This document shows, piece after piece, positions 33,301 through 48,300 of a DNA stretch of 64,000 nucleotides. Position 1 is the first letter of the stretch. The number at the start of each line of letters is the position of its first letter. The notes beneath the pieces are model-generated. The model ran no database searches and was not told where the DNA came from. It was given only the letters and a program-made list of their open reading frames with translations. The stretch is from Bostrychus sinensis (taxonomy: Eukaryota > Chordata > Actinopteri > Gobiiformes > Eleotridae): the NCBI GenBank assembly GCA_020698575.1, contig CM036241.1:34531416-34595415 (forward strand). Direction: 5' to 3'. A program made the position numbers and the translations under genes.

Positions 33301-36300
33301 GTGGATAAGTGTAGGTTCTTACGCTGCTCCGAGACTTCATGGGGTTTCCCAGGTCACACATGAGATAGCGTGTCTGGTTTTGGGCCTCGTAGCTGCACGT
33401 CAGCTGAGTCAGACTCTGCAAAACACAGAAACATCCAATGTTGACAACCACCATTCATGCCCTCTGTGTCAGGGCTGAACAGGCAACTCACTGAACCTGT
33501 ATGATCATACACCCCTGGTCCATTATCTCCATGATAAAAGGAGAATGATTACGCTCTTTAGTAACATTAGCTACATATTACTTAAGGGTTAGTAACCAGT
33601 TCATTGCTTTTTTTTTTTTTTTACAAAGCATTACTTCAACATTATTTAGGCACCATTGAGTTAAAAACCTTGTAATTAATGTTTAATTCTTGAGTAGCTC
33701 ATGTAAGTCAATGCAAAATTGTAAACAACCAGGTAAATTTAGTATGAATAAACTATTTATTAATTAAATTATCTTTATTAATGCTTTATTACTGCTTAAT
33801 AATGGTGAGTTATTCTTAAGTGTTACCAACAATTTTTAACTACATGAAAGGAAACACGTGCACTGGTCTAATAAATGTGACTTTTTGAATACTGATGTTT
33901 TTGCAGATATATCATTATCCATTCATTAATAAATATTAGAACTTAAGTACATTTCTCAAAGTTGCCATAGAAAAACAAAAAAACATTGGTCTAAAAACAA
34001 ACAATAAAATATCTTCTCACATCATTGTTTCGTGCAATCCCACTGTAGTCAGCATCTGGAGGAAGCAGCACATAAAGCTCAGCCTCATATGCCCCTCCTT
34101 CTCCGTCATTCGTCGCATTAAAGATCAGGGTCAAGGAGTTTTCATCCCCAAGGTACGCAATAGTTTTGTCACTGGCAAAAAAAACCCAACACATTTACAA
34201 TGATGAACAGCAAAACAAACATCGCAACATACATAAATCATAATGAATGTTCACTATCTAAAGACATATAGAGCATTCTTTTGATATTTTACTAAGGCAA
34301 ATTCCATGTTATACCATGCACTTGTTTTAGATAATTTAAGGTAACATAAAAATTATATCAATAAAATTTTGTATACAATTGTATAGTTCAGGAGTCACTT
34401 GGTTAGTTCTCTAACAAAAAAGAGAACGAGCCCACAGTGCAACTGGATGTTCAATTATTCCACTGTTTCATTCTTTCTCTTCACAAGCTGGCTAAGAAGG
34501 GTCTGGTTCAGATCTTTAATGTCTCATTGGAGGTACAGATCTTGCGTGTGTTGAGTGTATTTTAAGAGGTTGTGAACACAATCCTGTTTTCTCTCCCACA
34601 CCAGTGATTGACACATTTCTTAACACAGCAGTGAATAAATTATTTTAATTGTATTGTTTGTAAGTAGAGATTTTTAATAAATTATACAGTTCTATTATTA
34701 TAGGTTAATCTACTCTGACTGAGATGATTTCTGGATGTTTATGAATTATGTCCATATTTGACAACACTCCAAACTGTTTCTATCAGTAACATTAAAGGTG
34801 GTTGTCAAGATTTAAGACCACAGGATTGTGAATGAGTGTATGTCTGTCAGTCTGTGGTATATTAAGGCAGAGGCAATCAGTGGAGAGCAACTGTGTCCAC
34901 CTTGATCTCACAAGATTACAGTTACCGGCACATAGTTTACCATACCCTGCTTTATGGGTGTTCCAGGCCTGAGCATGGTGCTCTCATTTTGACCTAATTA
35001 TTCACATTGTTTAAAGCTGGCCTTCCAATAACTGAAAGCACACACTTTTATTATCAACAGTGGTACTGGTGTAGTTTTGCACTCCAGTCTTGGAAGTCAC
35101 TTTGAAGCAGGGCATGACCAGAATGCCCAAGAAGCAATTGTAAAACCTAATGAGAAGCAGGTATGTTCAATGACTTTAGACAATGTACGTCTGTTTTGGG
35201 CAGTCCCTACAGGCCATTTTCTGCCACATATCTGTCCACGAGAGACCTGGCAAATGAACCGAATCTGATCACTGTGATTTGTCTGAGGAAACCAACCCCC
35301 CTCTACATATTTGGCACTTGCAGAGCCATGTTCCCAAGTGAACATGTATACTTTCAGAGTTGTGATAAATCCTTGAGACCCCTGTCGACCCCCAACCCCC
35401 CAACTCAGCCACATTTACTCCACATCATGGCAGTAAATTCATGTTCCTATTGAGCAGAAAGAGGAGACCAGTGGATATTTTCCTTCCAGGGTTCCCCCTC
35501 CCCCCCTTTTTTTAGAGAAGGTCTGGACGCAGTGACCCCGCGCTAGGTAAGACACCCAGCAGATGAATTTAATTAGGCCAGTTTAGTGAATGTAGAGGAA
35601 GCTGGGCTGGTAGGCTAACACCATAGATAGAAGTCTGTTCCTTTTGATTTCCTGCAGAGATACAACAGATGAACATAAAGCTTGTAAAAGGATAATAGGA
35701 TCCAGAAGTTACAACACCAGACATGTACATTTTTATCATACCCGTGTTGTTAAAGGAAAACTTTGTGTCTTGTGTGACAAAGAAAGGAAATTCTTGGTAG
35801 TGAAAGTGCTGAATCATTTCGTCTGGTCTTGTGGCTACTCATATGCAAATGTTTTCATGAGAAACTTTTCTGAACTGATTGTGTTCCTGCAGCTAAGAGA
35901 AATCACATGGCCATGTAATGCAAAACATTTCTCATGAGAAATTCGAAGGATGAGTCTTGCCAGCAGATCTGTGCTGCTGGCTTTGTCAACAGACAGAGAA
36001 AACTGCAGCATCTATTTACAACAATAAGCAGATGAGCCAACACAGTGAATATCAAAATCAAGTTAACTCTGGCTCTGAACTCTAGCCACCTCCTATATGG
36101 TTTAGATTTTTTCTTTATTCAGTCTCAACACTGTAATTATATTTAATAATTAAAACAATTCACGCTGCACTCAAAACTAACACTCTCAATTTAATATCAA
36201 CATGTTTACTTAAAGCATGTTAAGGGGGCTGTATTATGCAAAATGTACTTTTTTTCTTCTTCTACCATGTTATAATATTCCCTCATTAAAAACCTACCTG

Positions 36301-39300
36301 GAGTTGTATTTTGTGTCATTCATGCATGTTTAAGTAATCCTGTAGTCTCTGACACTGCCTTTCTGAGGCATCAGAACGAATGGTTCCATAAACCTCTGTT
36401 TCTCCAAGCACTGACAATCAACAAGCCCTCTACAGCCAGAATGCTTTCATTTATCTATCCAAAAAAAGAAGCACAGCTCGGTTTCCATTGGTCTTTCAGT
36501 CATTTTTTTTATTTTGTAGTAAAATGGCATCCTAAAGTTGAAGGAAGTAAAAAGCTCTTTTCCCCCTCAGTTTTTGTTCAAAAGAATGCAGCAGCTATGC
36601 ACTCTGCTCGTGGGAATTTAGAGTCATCAGTTAACCTAATGCATGCATGTCTTTGGACAGTGGGAGGAAGCCGGAGAAAACCCAGAGTAACACGGGGGGA
36701 CGTCTTGTGATGTCTAGCTTAGGGATCAATCTCACAACCTCCTTGCTGTGAGCCAAGAACACGAACTGTTCTCCACCGTGCTGTTTAGACCGATTACACA
36801 ATTCTACTATTTATATAGACTAAACATGCTTTATGTCCTTCTCGACACAACAGTTTACATTGATAGTTTGCTGTGGTAGAAAGTATAAGATACATTTCCT
36901 CAAGCAATTTTCTTAGGAACATTTTTTGAAAAAATGTATTTTCTGAGTACAAAAATGGAACTTGAGTAACTCTTTGGGGGAAAAAAATAGTTTTACTCAA
37001 CATTTGTTTTTTTTTTTAGCTAAAAGTATTTTTAGAAGTGTGTGGCAGTTGGGTTGCGTCCTCGCAGCAAGCAAAAGCTTGGACTTAGCTTTTTACAATA
37101 GGTCTTTTACTGGGAGTTTTACTGGGCAATTGCAAAAAAGTACAAAATATTTCAAAAGTACTCAAGTTAAGTTTATTTTTTTACTTTTCAATTAACAATT
37201 GTGTTGGTCACCTTTACTTAAGTAATACTATGTAAAAGAAGCAGTACTTTTACTTTAGTAATTCCTGCTGCTCTGATGGTTTGTGACTCTCCATCCATCA
37301 TCCACTAAAAGGCTCCCAGACATTTATGCTGTTTATATTAGTGTAATTTAAGCTGTTTGAAAAGGTGAAATAAATGATGTCCCATTATGAAAAAATTCTT
37401 ACTAACAATGCACTTTCTCTTTTCTTCATCTCTTTATAGAGTGTTTGAACATTTGTCATTTTTCTGTCTAATAGCTCAAAACATTGTTTCTCTGTTTCCT
37501 TTCCATTTTTAGGGGAGAACTCAATGAAAGGAGCAAAAGAAAAGTTAGTAATATGATCTGGGACATAACTCAAAGCGCAGATTATTAACACCAAAGGTTG
37601 AACTGAACTCAAAAGACACCCAGAGAGTGTCAAGGCCCCACTGACCTCTGAAGTTTTGATGATAGGTCTGTAGCCATATTTCTCATATCCATCCATGTCA
37701 AGGCGCACACAAGGATTCACCTCTTAAGAATTTGTCATTCACTTTTAAACTAAAGGCATGAGAGTCAGAGGTATGCAGGTAAAAAGACGATCAGATGCAC
37801 TTATTTATTAATTTGTATACATCTAACTTCTCTTGAATGAATAGGTATAATCAGAGCCAGTGAAAGAGGTCCAGAACATGGTCACATGATTCATGTAGCT
37901 TTTAACAGGGATTTATGATGTTGGATTTACATTATATTACTTTATAACCTAAACAGAAATACTTAAACATCATACCTAAACAGAAATACTTAAACATCAT
38001 TCTTTTAAAAATTGCCACATGGACAGTACCTCTCTGTACAACTGTAAAGCACTACTATTCTGAATGGCTGTCTCACTTCTGGGACCTATTCCTAGGAACT
38101 AGGAAAACTGTGCCAGGGGAGTCAATGTTTCTCTCTCAACGGCTCTCGGTATAATTCTCTGGACTTACTGGTTAAAACTGGTACTAAATCAAAACTTACT
38201 AAAGTTTAAACCTGGTTTAAGCAAGAACTAAACTGGAGCACTAAAGCAGCCCAAATGCAGGACTTAATTAGGGCTAAATTGTGAGCGTTTCATTCCAATT
38301 TTTTTTATTTAGTTCAAACATAATTTCATTTAAAGCAAAACACTGTGGGTGAATGAGGGTTTTTAACTAACAGACGTCAATGTGAAACTTTTCCTGTAGA
38401 TTACTGGCATAAAGGTAGAAAAAAAATGCATTGCAAATTTTTGTATGTTTTCACTTCCAAAATATGCATTTTAAACATGGAATGTGCAAATTTGCATAGA
38501 TTTATACAAACATTACCTGAGCCAGGTTTAAAATTCTTAATTCATTTCTTATTTCATTTCATTACATATTAGGTAAGGGTTTTTTTTACAGAGGGAATTT
38601 CTTATTTTGTCTTTCAGTAAACTAGAAACAGCCTAAAAAATGAAATTTCACCTTGTTTTAGGAGTATAATGCCCAATAAATCAGTCAAGGAATTATATAT
38701 TAACCATAGGACTCATTTTGAGAAGGATTTTACCTGCTCTGTAAGACAGAACAGTGCAACAATTTGCAATAAATTTAGTTTCTATATAGATATTGCATTT
38801 GCTGATATCAACATAATAAATCTGCGAAGCTCTAGACAGAACTCAAGGCAACCTGGAGAGGGCAGGCTGAAAGTGTGTGGCGTCTGCCTGCATGGCTCAG
38901 TGGGAGGCAGGGGTGCAAACCACTATCACCACACATCCCAAAAGTTCATAGGTCACTTTGGGGTTATCAAATCAGGCGATAGCACACTCTTCAAAATGGG
39001 CAAGATGAAAAATGCTGCAGCTGGTATTATTGTTTATAAGTACGAAAACTGGGATAGTTTACTTGGCTACAAAGTAATAGAAGATGACTTCCTCTCACCC
39101 ATAAACAGCCAACTTTAGGTCAGGGACACAGATGTTGTCTTCTCCGCAATCGAGCTGAATCTGGGCCTGCGAAAAGACAGCACACAGATAAATGGGGGGA
39201 AAGGGGGACATGACGAGTGAAATGGAGAGAGTGAGAGAACAAAGCCCAAAGGTATGGGAAAGGCAAGCCTCTGAGGAAGTGGATGTTTACAGAAGGCCAA

Positions 39301-42300
39301 GCATGAGATTCGTGCTTTAATGAAAGGATAAGAAAGGATACAACCACACATATGCACAATACATACAGCACAAATATTTATCAAAGACGGGCTCTCCTTT
39401 CATTCTGAGTAACATTTGAAAGAGAAGAAAGCTTTAAGAGAATGAAAGGATGATTAATCTAAACATTTTTGCGGAGAAGCCACAATCAAAAAGAGTACAA
39501 GGCCTAATCTGCTCTTCAGCACGACCTGACAGATGACTAGACATAAACCACAGCAAAAGACACGTTTAATTTGTCATTGTTGTTCTTTGAGCTGTGAGTG
39601 TGCCATACTGTCACTGCTGCCATACCCTCATCTCTCAAAACATATGGGAAACATTAGAATCAAAAGAATGCTTCAAAAAGCTATTCAGAGAGCTGGGATT
39701 CAGGTTGGCAATGGTTAACAGTGTCCCAACAGAGAGCGTCCTCATCTACTCTGGACTTGTATCATGACTGGAGAAGCTAACACAATACACAAACGGGACA
39801 CACTGACCGTAATAGTCTAGATCAAATGATGAACCCAGCTTATGTCTCTTCATCTTCTCGTTTACTTGAGCCATGTAACCAATGACTGCTCCCTAAGGTC
39901 TTAAAGGCATATAGCTCAAGATGGAAACCACTTCAAAATGCATGTATAGTTTAGCTAAAGTCACGTCATGGTTTCAAACAGAGCTAAATGTAAAATCTTT
40001 AGTCATTTACTCCAGACACAGCAGGTCACAAGTCAGTGGTATCTTTGCACATGTCCCAAGCCCAGACAATTGGCCAGGGTTGCGTCAGGAGAGGAAGCTG
40101 GCATAACCTTTGACAAATAAACAAGCAGAAAAACTGAGCCCCGAAAGAAGAAGTCATGTTAGGAGTGTCACCTTATTTTAAAAAGGTCCCAATTTTAAAG
40201 GTTCTGCTAAACTGACATTTTGAGAACTTAACCATGTTATAATGTTTGCATCTTGCACCAAAACATACCTTGAATAGTATTTTGTTTTATTCACACATTT
40301 GAGTAATCCTGTATGCTGAGGTCGTCCCCTTCTCAAGAGCTGAAAATGCTCAGTCTCACCGCTCTACTTAATTTTGTGAAAGAGTTTCTAAAGCCTTACA
40401 CTGTCTTCTGAGCTGCTCTAAAAAGAAAGGAGGATGGCGTCGCAGAACCAGACTAAACAGCTGATTAATGAACGACATACAAACAAAATTAAACGCATTC
40501 TAGTGCACTTTTAATGTAACTTAAAAATCTGATTTTATGAAATTCAGCAGTGCATATTTGACCATTTATTTTATAAAATTTTAGTAGAAGTTCAGCTTCC
40601 CTTGCAGTCAATGAGCAATCGTCACAGCTCTACAGTCACACACTGGTTGTGATGAGCTACAGTCGGGCAAAAAAGTATTTAGTCAGCCACCAATTGTGCA
40701 AGTTCTCCCACTTAAAAAGATGACAGAGGCCTGTAATTTTCATCATAGGTATACCTCAACTATGAGAGACAAAATGAGAAGAAAAAAAATCCAGAAAATC
40801 ACATTGTCTGATTTTTAAAGAATTTATTTGCAAATTATGGTGGAAAATAAGTATTTGGTTACCTACAAACAAGCAAGATTTCTGTCTTTCACAGACCTGT
40901 AACTTCTTCTGTAAGAGGCTCCTCTGTCCTCCTGGACCTGGATTAATGGCACCTGTTTGAACTGGTTATCTATATAAAAGACACCTGTCCACAACCTCAA
41001 ACAGTCCCACTCCAAACTCCACTATGGCCAAGACCAAAGAGCTGTCAAAGGACACCAGAAACAAAATTGTAGACCTGCACCAGGCTGGGAAGACTGAATC
41101 TGCAATAGGTAAGCAGCTTGGTGTGAAGAAATCAACTGTGGGAGCAATTATTAGGAAATGGAAGACATACAAGACCACTGATAATCTCCCTCGATCTGGG
41201 GCTCCCCGCAAGATCTCACCCCGTGGGGTCAAAATGATCACAAGAACGGTGAGCAAAAATCCCAGAACCACACGGGGAGAGCTGGGACCAAAGTAACAAA
41301 GGCTACCATCAGTAACACACTACGCTGCCAGGGACTCAAATCCTGCAGTGTCAGACGTGTTCCCCTGCTAAAGCCAGTACATGTGCAGGCCGTCTGAAGT
41401 TTCCTAGAGAGCATTTGGATGATCCAGAAGAGGACTGGGAGAATGTCATATGGTCAGATGAAACCAAATTAGAACTTTTTGGTAAAAACTCTACTCGTCG
41501 TGTTTGGAGGAGAAAGAATGCTGAGTTGCATCCAAAGAACACCATACCTACTGTAAAGCATGGGGGTGGGAACATCATGCTTTGGGGCTGTTTTTCAGCA
41601 AAGGGACCAGGACGACTGATCCGTGTAAAGCAAAGAGTGATTGGGGCCTTGTATCATCAGATTTTGAGTGAAACCTCCTTCCATCAGCAAGGGCATTGAA
41701 GATGAAACGTGGCTGGGTCTTTCAGCATGACAATGATCCCAAACACACTGCCCGGGTAACGAAGGAGTGGCTTCGTAAGAAGCATTTCAAGGTCCTGGAG
41801 TGGCCTAGCCAGTCTCCAGATCTCAACCCCATAGAAAATTTTGGAGGGAGTTGAAAGTCCGTGTTGGCCAGTGACAGCCCCAAAACATTACTGCTCTAGA
41901 GGAGATCTGCATGGAGGAATGGGCCAAAATACCAGCAACAGTTTGTAAAAACCTTGTGAAGACTTACAGAAAACGTTTGACCTCTGTCATTGCCAACAAA
42001 GGGTAGATAACAAAGTATTGAGATGAACTTTTGTTATTGACCAAATACTTATTTTCCACCATAATTTGCAAATAAATTCTTTAAAAATCAGACATTGTGA
42101 TTTTCTGTTTTTTGTTTTTTTTTCATTTTGTCTCTCATAGTTGAGGTATACCTATTGATAAAAATTACAGGCCTCTCTCATCTTTTTAAGTGGGAGAACT
42201 TGCACAATTGGTGGCTGACTAAATACTTTTTTGCCCCACTGTACTTGTATATCCACAGCTGCCCTGGGGCAGACTGACGGAGATGTAGCAGCCATACCGC

Positions 42301-45300
42301 GCCTAAGGCCTCACCACCAAAAACCCAAACACGTATACAAGTATAGCTTATAAAAGAAAATTTTGAGTGGTATTACAAGGAGATTTAACACATCTGACTG
42401 CAGGGGAGATTAATGAATTAGAGACAGTGTCAAAATATCACATACACTGAAATGTAAAAAAATAAAATAAAAATTATATTATTTCTTGGATCTCACTCAG
42501 CAGTCAATAAAATCTGACATACCCCCAAAAAACAGAAGTGCCTTAAAGAGAGTATATTCCCTGAACATGCACAGTTACAGCCACATGATGTGCGCACTAA
42601 GAGCCATCACCTCATATCATTCACATAAACTAGCACAGACTCCAGCTCTTGCCTGGTGCAGGAGACCATATGCAACATACATAAACAAACCACAACCAGA
42701 TGTCCTGAGAGGCGCGCCGACACACCCAGTGGAGCTGTCAGTCCTGCCTTGTGTTTTTGCACAGCCATGACTTGCCAGTCCTCCATAAACTCCTCTTATG
42801 GAAACGAAAAAAAAAAAAAAAAGCCAATCGGGCCTAGAGCACAGTAATCACCATTTGGTCTATGAGGCCTGACCTACAACCTCTAACCATATGGGATCAA
42901 CACTTAAAAAGAGCCTCCACATTTGATGTCAATTCAAAAAGGGCCGTGTGCAACCTCAGATAAAACTCCTGTTTTCAAAATTTAAATAATCGGAAAGTTG
43001 TATAATGTGAAAAGTACTTTGTTTATCATGATCACTTCAAACGACTGGTAAAGTGTTGTACAAATATTCCATCTGGTGCCCTCTCTCTCCAGTGGTAATT
43101 GCAGTGGTGAACATCTGCTTGCTACAGACACGCAATACATGGGGCTCTGTAAATGGTGTGGTCATGTTTGGTGTGGCAATGTAATATATAGACACGCTTC
43201 ACGAGTTTACACACAGATACGCTCCATGCTTTTGATAGAAGCTCACAAAAGGGAAATAAAAGGAGAGTGTTTCACTAAAGTCTCAGATCAGTTCAAAGCT
43301 GTTGGGTCTGACAAGGTTTTACTGTAATATGCTGGCAATATGTCACTTTTACAAAATTCTTCACCGAGAAATCCACATTTATTTGTAGGGAGAAGAATAT
43401 ATGGATTGTATGCTCTGGATATCTTTTTTCACTTATTCCCCGAAGAGACAGTGGATGTTTGGAGCCTATCCCAGAAACTATGGACCTTGCATGGGATACA
43501 CCATAGACCAGTGTTTCCCAACCAGGGGTACGGGGATCCCTGTGGATACGCGAGCACACTGCAGGGGGTACCTGAAGTTATATGATCATTTGCAGTACCT
43601 TTATATACAGCATTTGGCTTTCAACGACTAAAATAAACCTGAATCAGGGCTATAGAGAGGGATGGGACACTAAAGATGGACAAAACAGGGACTAGACCAG
43701 GACTAAACCAGGTCTATACGAGAACTAAACGAGGACTAAACTATATCTAAACTAAACCAGGACTAAAACCAGAACTAATCTAAGACTAAATCAGGACGAA
43801 GCTGGGTCTAAACCAGGGCTAAACCTAGACTAAAACAGGTCTAAAACCAGAATTCAACCAGGAAAAAAACAGTAACAAACCAGATCTAGGCCATTTCTAA
43901 GTCGAATCTACGTCAAACCAGGACTAAACAAAGACTAAACCAGGACTAAATCAGGACTAAGCCGAGTCCAAACCAGGACAAAACTAGCAACAAACCAGAA
44001 TTAAACTAGGTCTAAACCAGGTCTACAACCTGAACTAAACTAGGTTTAAACCAAGATGAAACTTCGACTAAACCAGGACTAAGCTGGGTCCAAACCAGGA
44101 CTAAGCTGGGTCCTGGGGGTACACAAAACCAAAAAGGTTGGGAACCACTGCCCTAGACAATGGCCAGTTAGTTGCAGAGTTGGCAGAGAGACACAGACAG
44201 ACTACCATCTACTGTCACATTCATTCACTAGGGTCAATTTACAGTCACCAGTTCACCTAAAACATGCATGTCGTCTTTGGACAGTAGGAGGAAGCTGGAG
44301 AGAACCCACGATAACAACGAGAGAACATGCATCAAAGAGATTGTGTGTCAGCAGATTGTGTTGTGATGATTAAGTATGTACAAACCTGCTGCTGTATGAG
44401 TTGTTCAGTGTGATAGTTCAGGACTGGTCTTAGGTCATGTACATCCACTGGGGCTCGAGGATCCAGACTAAAGTTGAGGCTGACGTAAATGGGAGAAAGT
44501 TTGTCTCGAAACTCCTCCTCACCCTGAAACACAGGGACATTTGACCATTTATTCATTACTTTAAAGTTTTATTTGCTATGATAAAAACACTACTACTGAA
44601 CCCTTACAGTGTCATAGGCAGTTTTTTCACTGTTGATGAGATGATTGCTTTAGTATTTGAATGACATGATTTTAGTCAGAGGTGCCACTCAAAAAAGCAT
44701 ATGAAAGAGCAACTTCAAACCACATCTATTAGGAAATGACTTTGACCTCTGTCATTTTAACTGGGTAATTGCATTCACCTGGTGCAACAGGTGCACAACA
44801 CAAAATGCAAAACTCCTCAACTGCACAGCTTGGATTTTGACACATTGATACACTTTTTTTTTAAATATATTTTTAATTCATTTTACAAATATTGTAAAAT
44901 ATATGCTTTTCATTAATTTTATGATGTTCTTCATTGTTTAAGTTCTATGTGACAATTTTATTGGGTAATGCAGTGTATATCTTAGAGAGACAACATTATA
45001 TGGTGACAGGTCAAAGGAGTGGATGTTTACACTCCTTTATCCAGATAAAACCAGAAAGGATACTGGTCACATAACTGAGGCCTCCTATCAAGTATTTTTA
45101 GTACAATGTCCACTACAAACAGTGCTTTTGCTAAGAAGAACAAGCATCAGCAGCAGGAAGAAACGCTGAGTCAAAAATAGATATACTGTAGACAGCCGCA
45201 ATATGTCATATGTTTGTTTGCACAATATCAGATCACCATTATGCACTGCCTGCTACAGTAGTCTTATCGAGCAATGTGACCCGTATTTACTGGAAATTAA

Positions 45301-48300
45301 TTACCACATGACTGAAATGCTCTTTTAGAACAGAGAGATTACCGTAAGTGCAGTATTTTTTGACTGACCAGAAGGAAGATCTTTGACTCGTGGCACATGC
45401 TCTCTCCATTGGTCTCCAGGCTGAAGTTCTTCACTAAGCTCGACTGCTGACTGTCCAGAAACAAAGTCCTCCTGGTCGGCTCCTTCTGATTGAGTTTCAC
45501 GTTGTCCAGCTGGACCTCCACTACAAGCCCTTCATATTGACACAACAGAAAGAGACATAAGACCAGGCACTTTATGAGCACTGGTGTTTTCACATGGCAT
45601 TGGAATTGATGTTTATATGGAGTCTGGAACGCTTGGAGATCATAGGCATGTTATTACCATGTACAGAGTAACCTCACCTACTAACAATTTCTGGTATACT
45701 GTGTCTGTTGAGTGTTTACGAGGTATCTAGCTTTAACACAGAGCCATTGTTTACCTCATGCAGGTGCCAGAGGTGGTAGAAGTACTCAAGTAAAAGTATT
45801 GTTATTTAAAATTATTATTACTCAAGTAGAAGGCAGCAGTAGCTCAGTCGCAAGAGACATTCCTCCACTAACCCGAAGGTTGGCGGTTCGATTCCCATTT
45901 CCAGCATTGCATACTGTTGTGTGCCTGTATGAATGCGTCAGTGTGACTGTGTTTGGTGGTGGTCGGGGGTGAGCCATAGGCACAGATTGGCAGTTGCGCT
46001 TCTGTCAGTCTGCCCCAGGGCAGCCCCAGCTACAGAAGTAGCTCACCACCATTAAGTTAGCCTGGCGAGCCAGACTCTCCTACTTTCTTTTTGCAAGCAG
46101 GACAGTCTGGTTCTCCTCTCTGAGCAAGGTGTTTCTCCAGTTCGATTTGGAAATGGCCTTTCATAGCCGTTTATCTGCAGCGTGTCTTACGAAAGCATAA
46201 GAGCTAACCAAGGTAGCGCTAGATACCGAGCTAATTTAATAAGTTCTTTGACCTGGTAAACGGCATTTAGTGCTTTTCTTAGTCACCTGTTGGTTCTGCT
46301 GAAGTCCACATTATTGTCTAGTCCTCTGTGTGATTTTTTTCTTCACCTTGTTTCCATCTTGCTTCTAAATTTTTAGATGATGAGGCCAATAGGAATAATG
46401 TAAGTGTAATTTCTAGAACAAATGAGATCTCTTTTACCATCAGAGAAGTGGACCAGACAGTTGTACTAAAAGCTATTTCAGATCTGAATACCACTTTATC
46501 CAGAGACATATACAATATGGATACCGTTTTTTTTTTTAAAGTATGCTCAAATTATTATTCAGCCTTTGACTCATATAATTAATGTTTCCATTAAAACTGG
46601 AACATTCCCAGGTACTTGGAAAAAAAACACTAGTTAAGCCCATCTTTAAGTCCGGGAATACTCCCAATGCCAGTAACTATCGACCAATAAGTCTAGTCCC
46701 GGTAATGTCTAAAATATTAGAAAAAATAGTTTCAGAACAACTAATGAAATATTTAGAAACTCATAACTATCTACATCCACAACAGTATGGCTTCAGACAG
46801 AATTATTCAACTGAAGCTGCCATTTGTGCATTATTAGAAAACATTGTACAGTCACTTGATAAAGGAAACATGGTGGGTGCAGTGTTCCTGGACTTAAAGG
46901 CCTTTGATACTGTAAATTATAGCCTTCTCATATCAAAACTATCGTCTTTTAATTTGTCAAAGCAGACACTCTTATGGTTTGAGTCATATCTGTATGGTCG
47001 AGAGCAATGTGTCGTTAATGATAATGTAAAATCTGCCCCAAGTAAAATTAAGACAGGAATCCCACAGGGAACTATACTGGGCCCTATTCTCTTCAGCCTA
47101 TACTTGAATGAACTTCCTGAAGTGTGTCCTGAAGTTGGCCTTCAAATGTATGCTGACGACACTGTGGTTTATGTGACCGGCAAAAACCCTGCTGTAATCA
47201 GCAATAAATTAACACAAAGTCTTGAGAAAGTGTCAATTTGGTTAAAAAAATCCTGTCTGACACTGAATACAAAGAAAACCAAATCCATGTGCTTTTCTAT
47301 AAAAAAGATACTAACTGCAAATAAATTAAACATTGAAATGGAAGGCGAACTCATTGAACAAGTTGAACAGGAGAAATATTTAGGAGTGATATTAGACTCT
47401 CAATTAAATTTTAAAAGTCACATCAAAAGCCTGTCTTTAAAAATGAAGGCCACTATAAATTGTTTCAGGACTATCAGGAACTGCTTAACATTTGAGTGTC
47501 TTCTTGAATACAATGATTCTGTCTCAACTGTCGTACTGCACCACTGTTTGGTCTCAGACGACCAAACCACCCTGTAGGTGGATGGATGTGAATGTATGTA
47601 TACATAGATACTTTATCTGTTTACTTGTTTTTTGACATTTCATTGTTTCACTTTTAATCTTTATTATTCATTAAGTGTAATATTTCTGTATCTGTCAAAA
47701 GCCCTTCTAGGGACAAGTGTTGCAAATTAGCCTTGGCTATAAACAGTGATACTGACATTGGATTACTTTGAGAAGATAATCTATGTTTATTGTATCTGTC
47801 CCTATCAAATAAACTATAAATAGATAATAAATAAATACATTTTAACAACAGTTAAGTCCCGTTGACATCCGATGTAACAAACGCATAAACTAACACATTA
47901 AAAAATTACTTTTTCCACAAGTCTTTGCACAACTGGCATCTGCTGCTGTCCCCATTCAGAAATAACTACAAAGCTGCTCATAATATGCCATATGCTGGTG
48001 TGATGATTGGTTTACTCCGTCATTGTTCCGCCACAGAAATGAAATGTTATCAAAGGGGTACCAAACTAACTTCTTTGTATAGAAAAGTAAAAAAAAGGTT
48101 TTAAATAAAGTAAAAGTAGATAACCAACCTTATATTTGACTAAAAGAAAAAAATATATGTATATTTTACTACAAATTACTTTGAAAGTAGATTTTTTTTG
48201 TTGTAAATTCTCAGCAACTAAAATTACAAGTACTAGTAGTTACTGCTGCTACCACTTTTACCACTATTACCACTAATTCTACTGCTATTACTACTACTAC

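Larger units (their letters stand above)
34172..39098 (-). other. itga5 intron of 4.9 kb
   Basis: Contains a MITE (36220), a dispersed repeat (36604), an 'agtacttttactcaag' repeat at about 36850-37265, and an unexplained 111-codon ORF at 37385-37720. The stretch 34172-36219 shows nothing recognisable. Confidence 0.55.

Noticed and set aside
38669..39118. 149-codon plus-strand ORF overlapping an itga5 exon
   Set aside because: It lies antisense to the conserved exon at 39099-39166 and has no recognisable domain.
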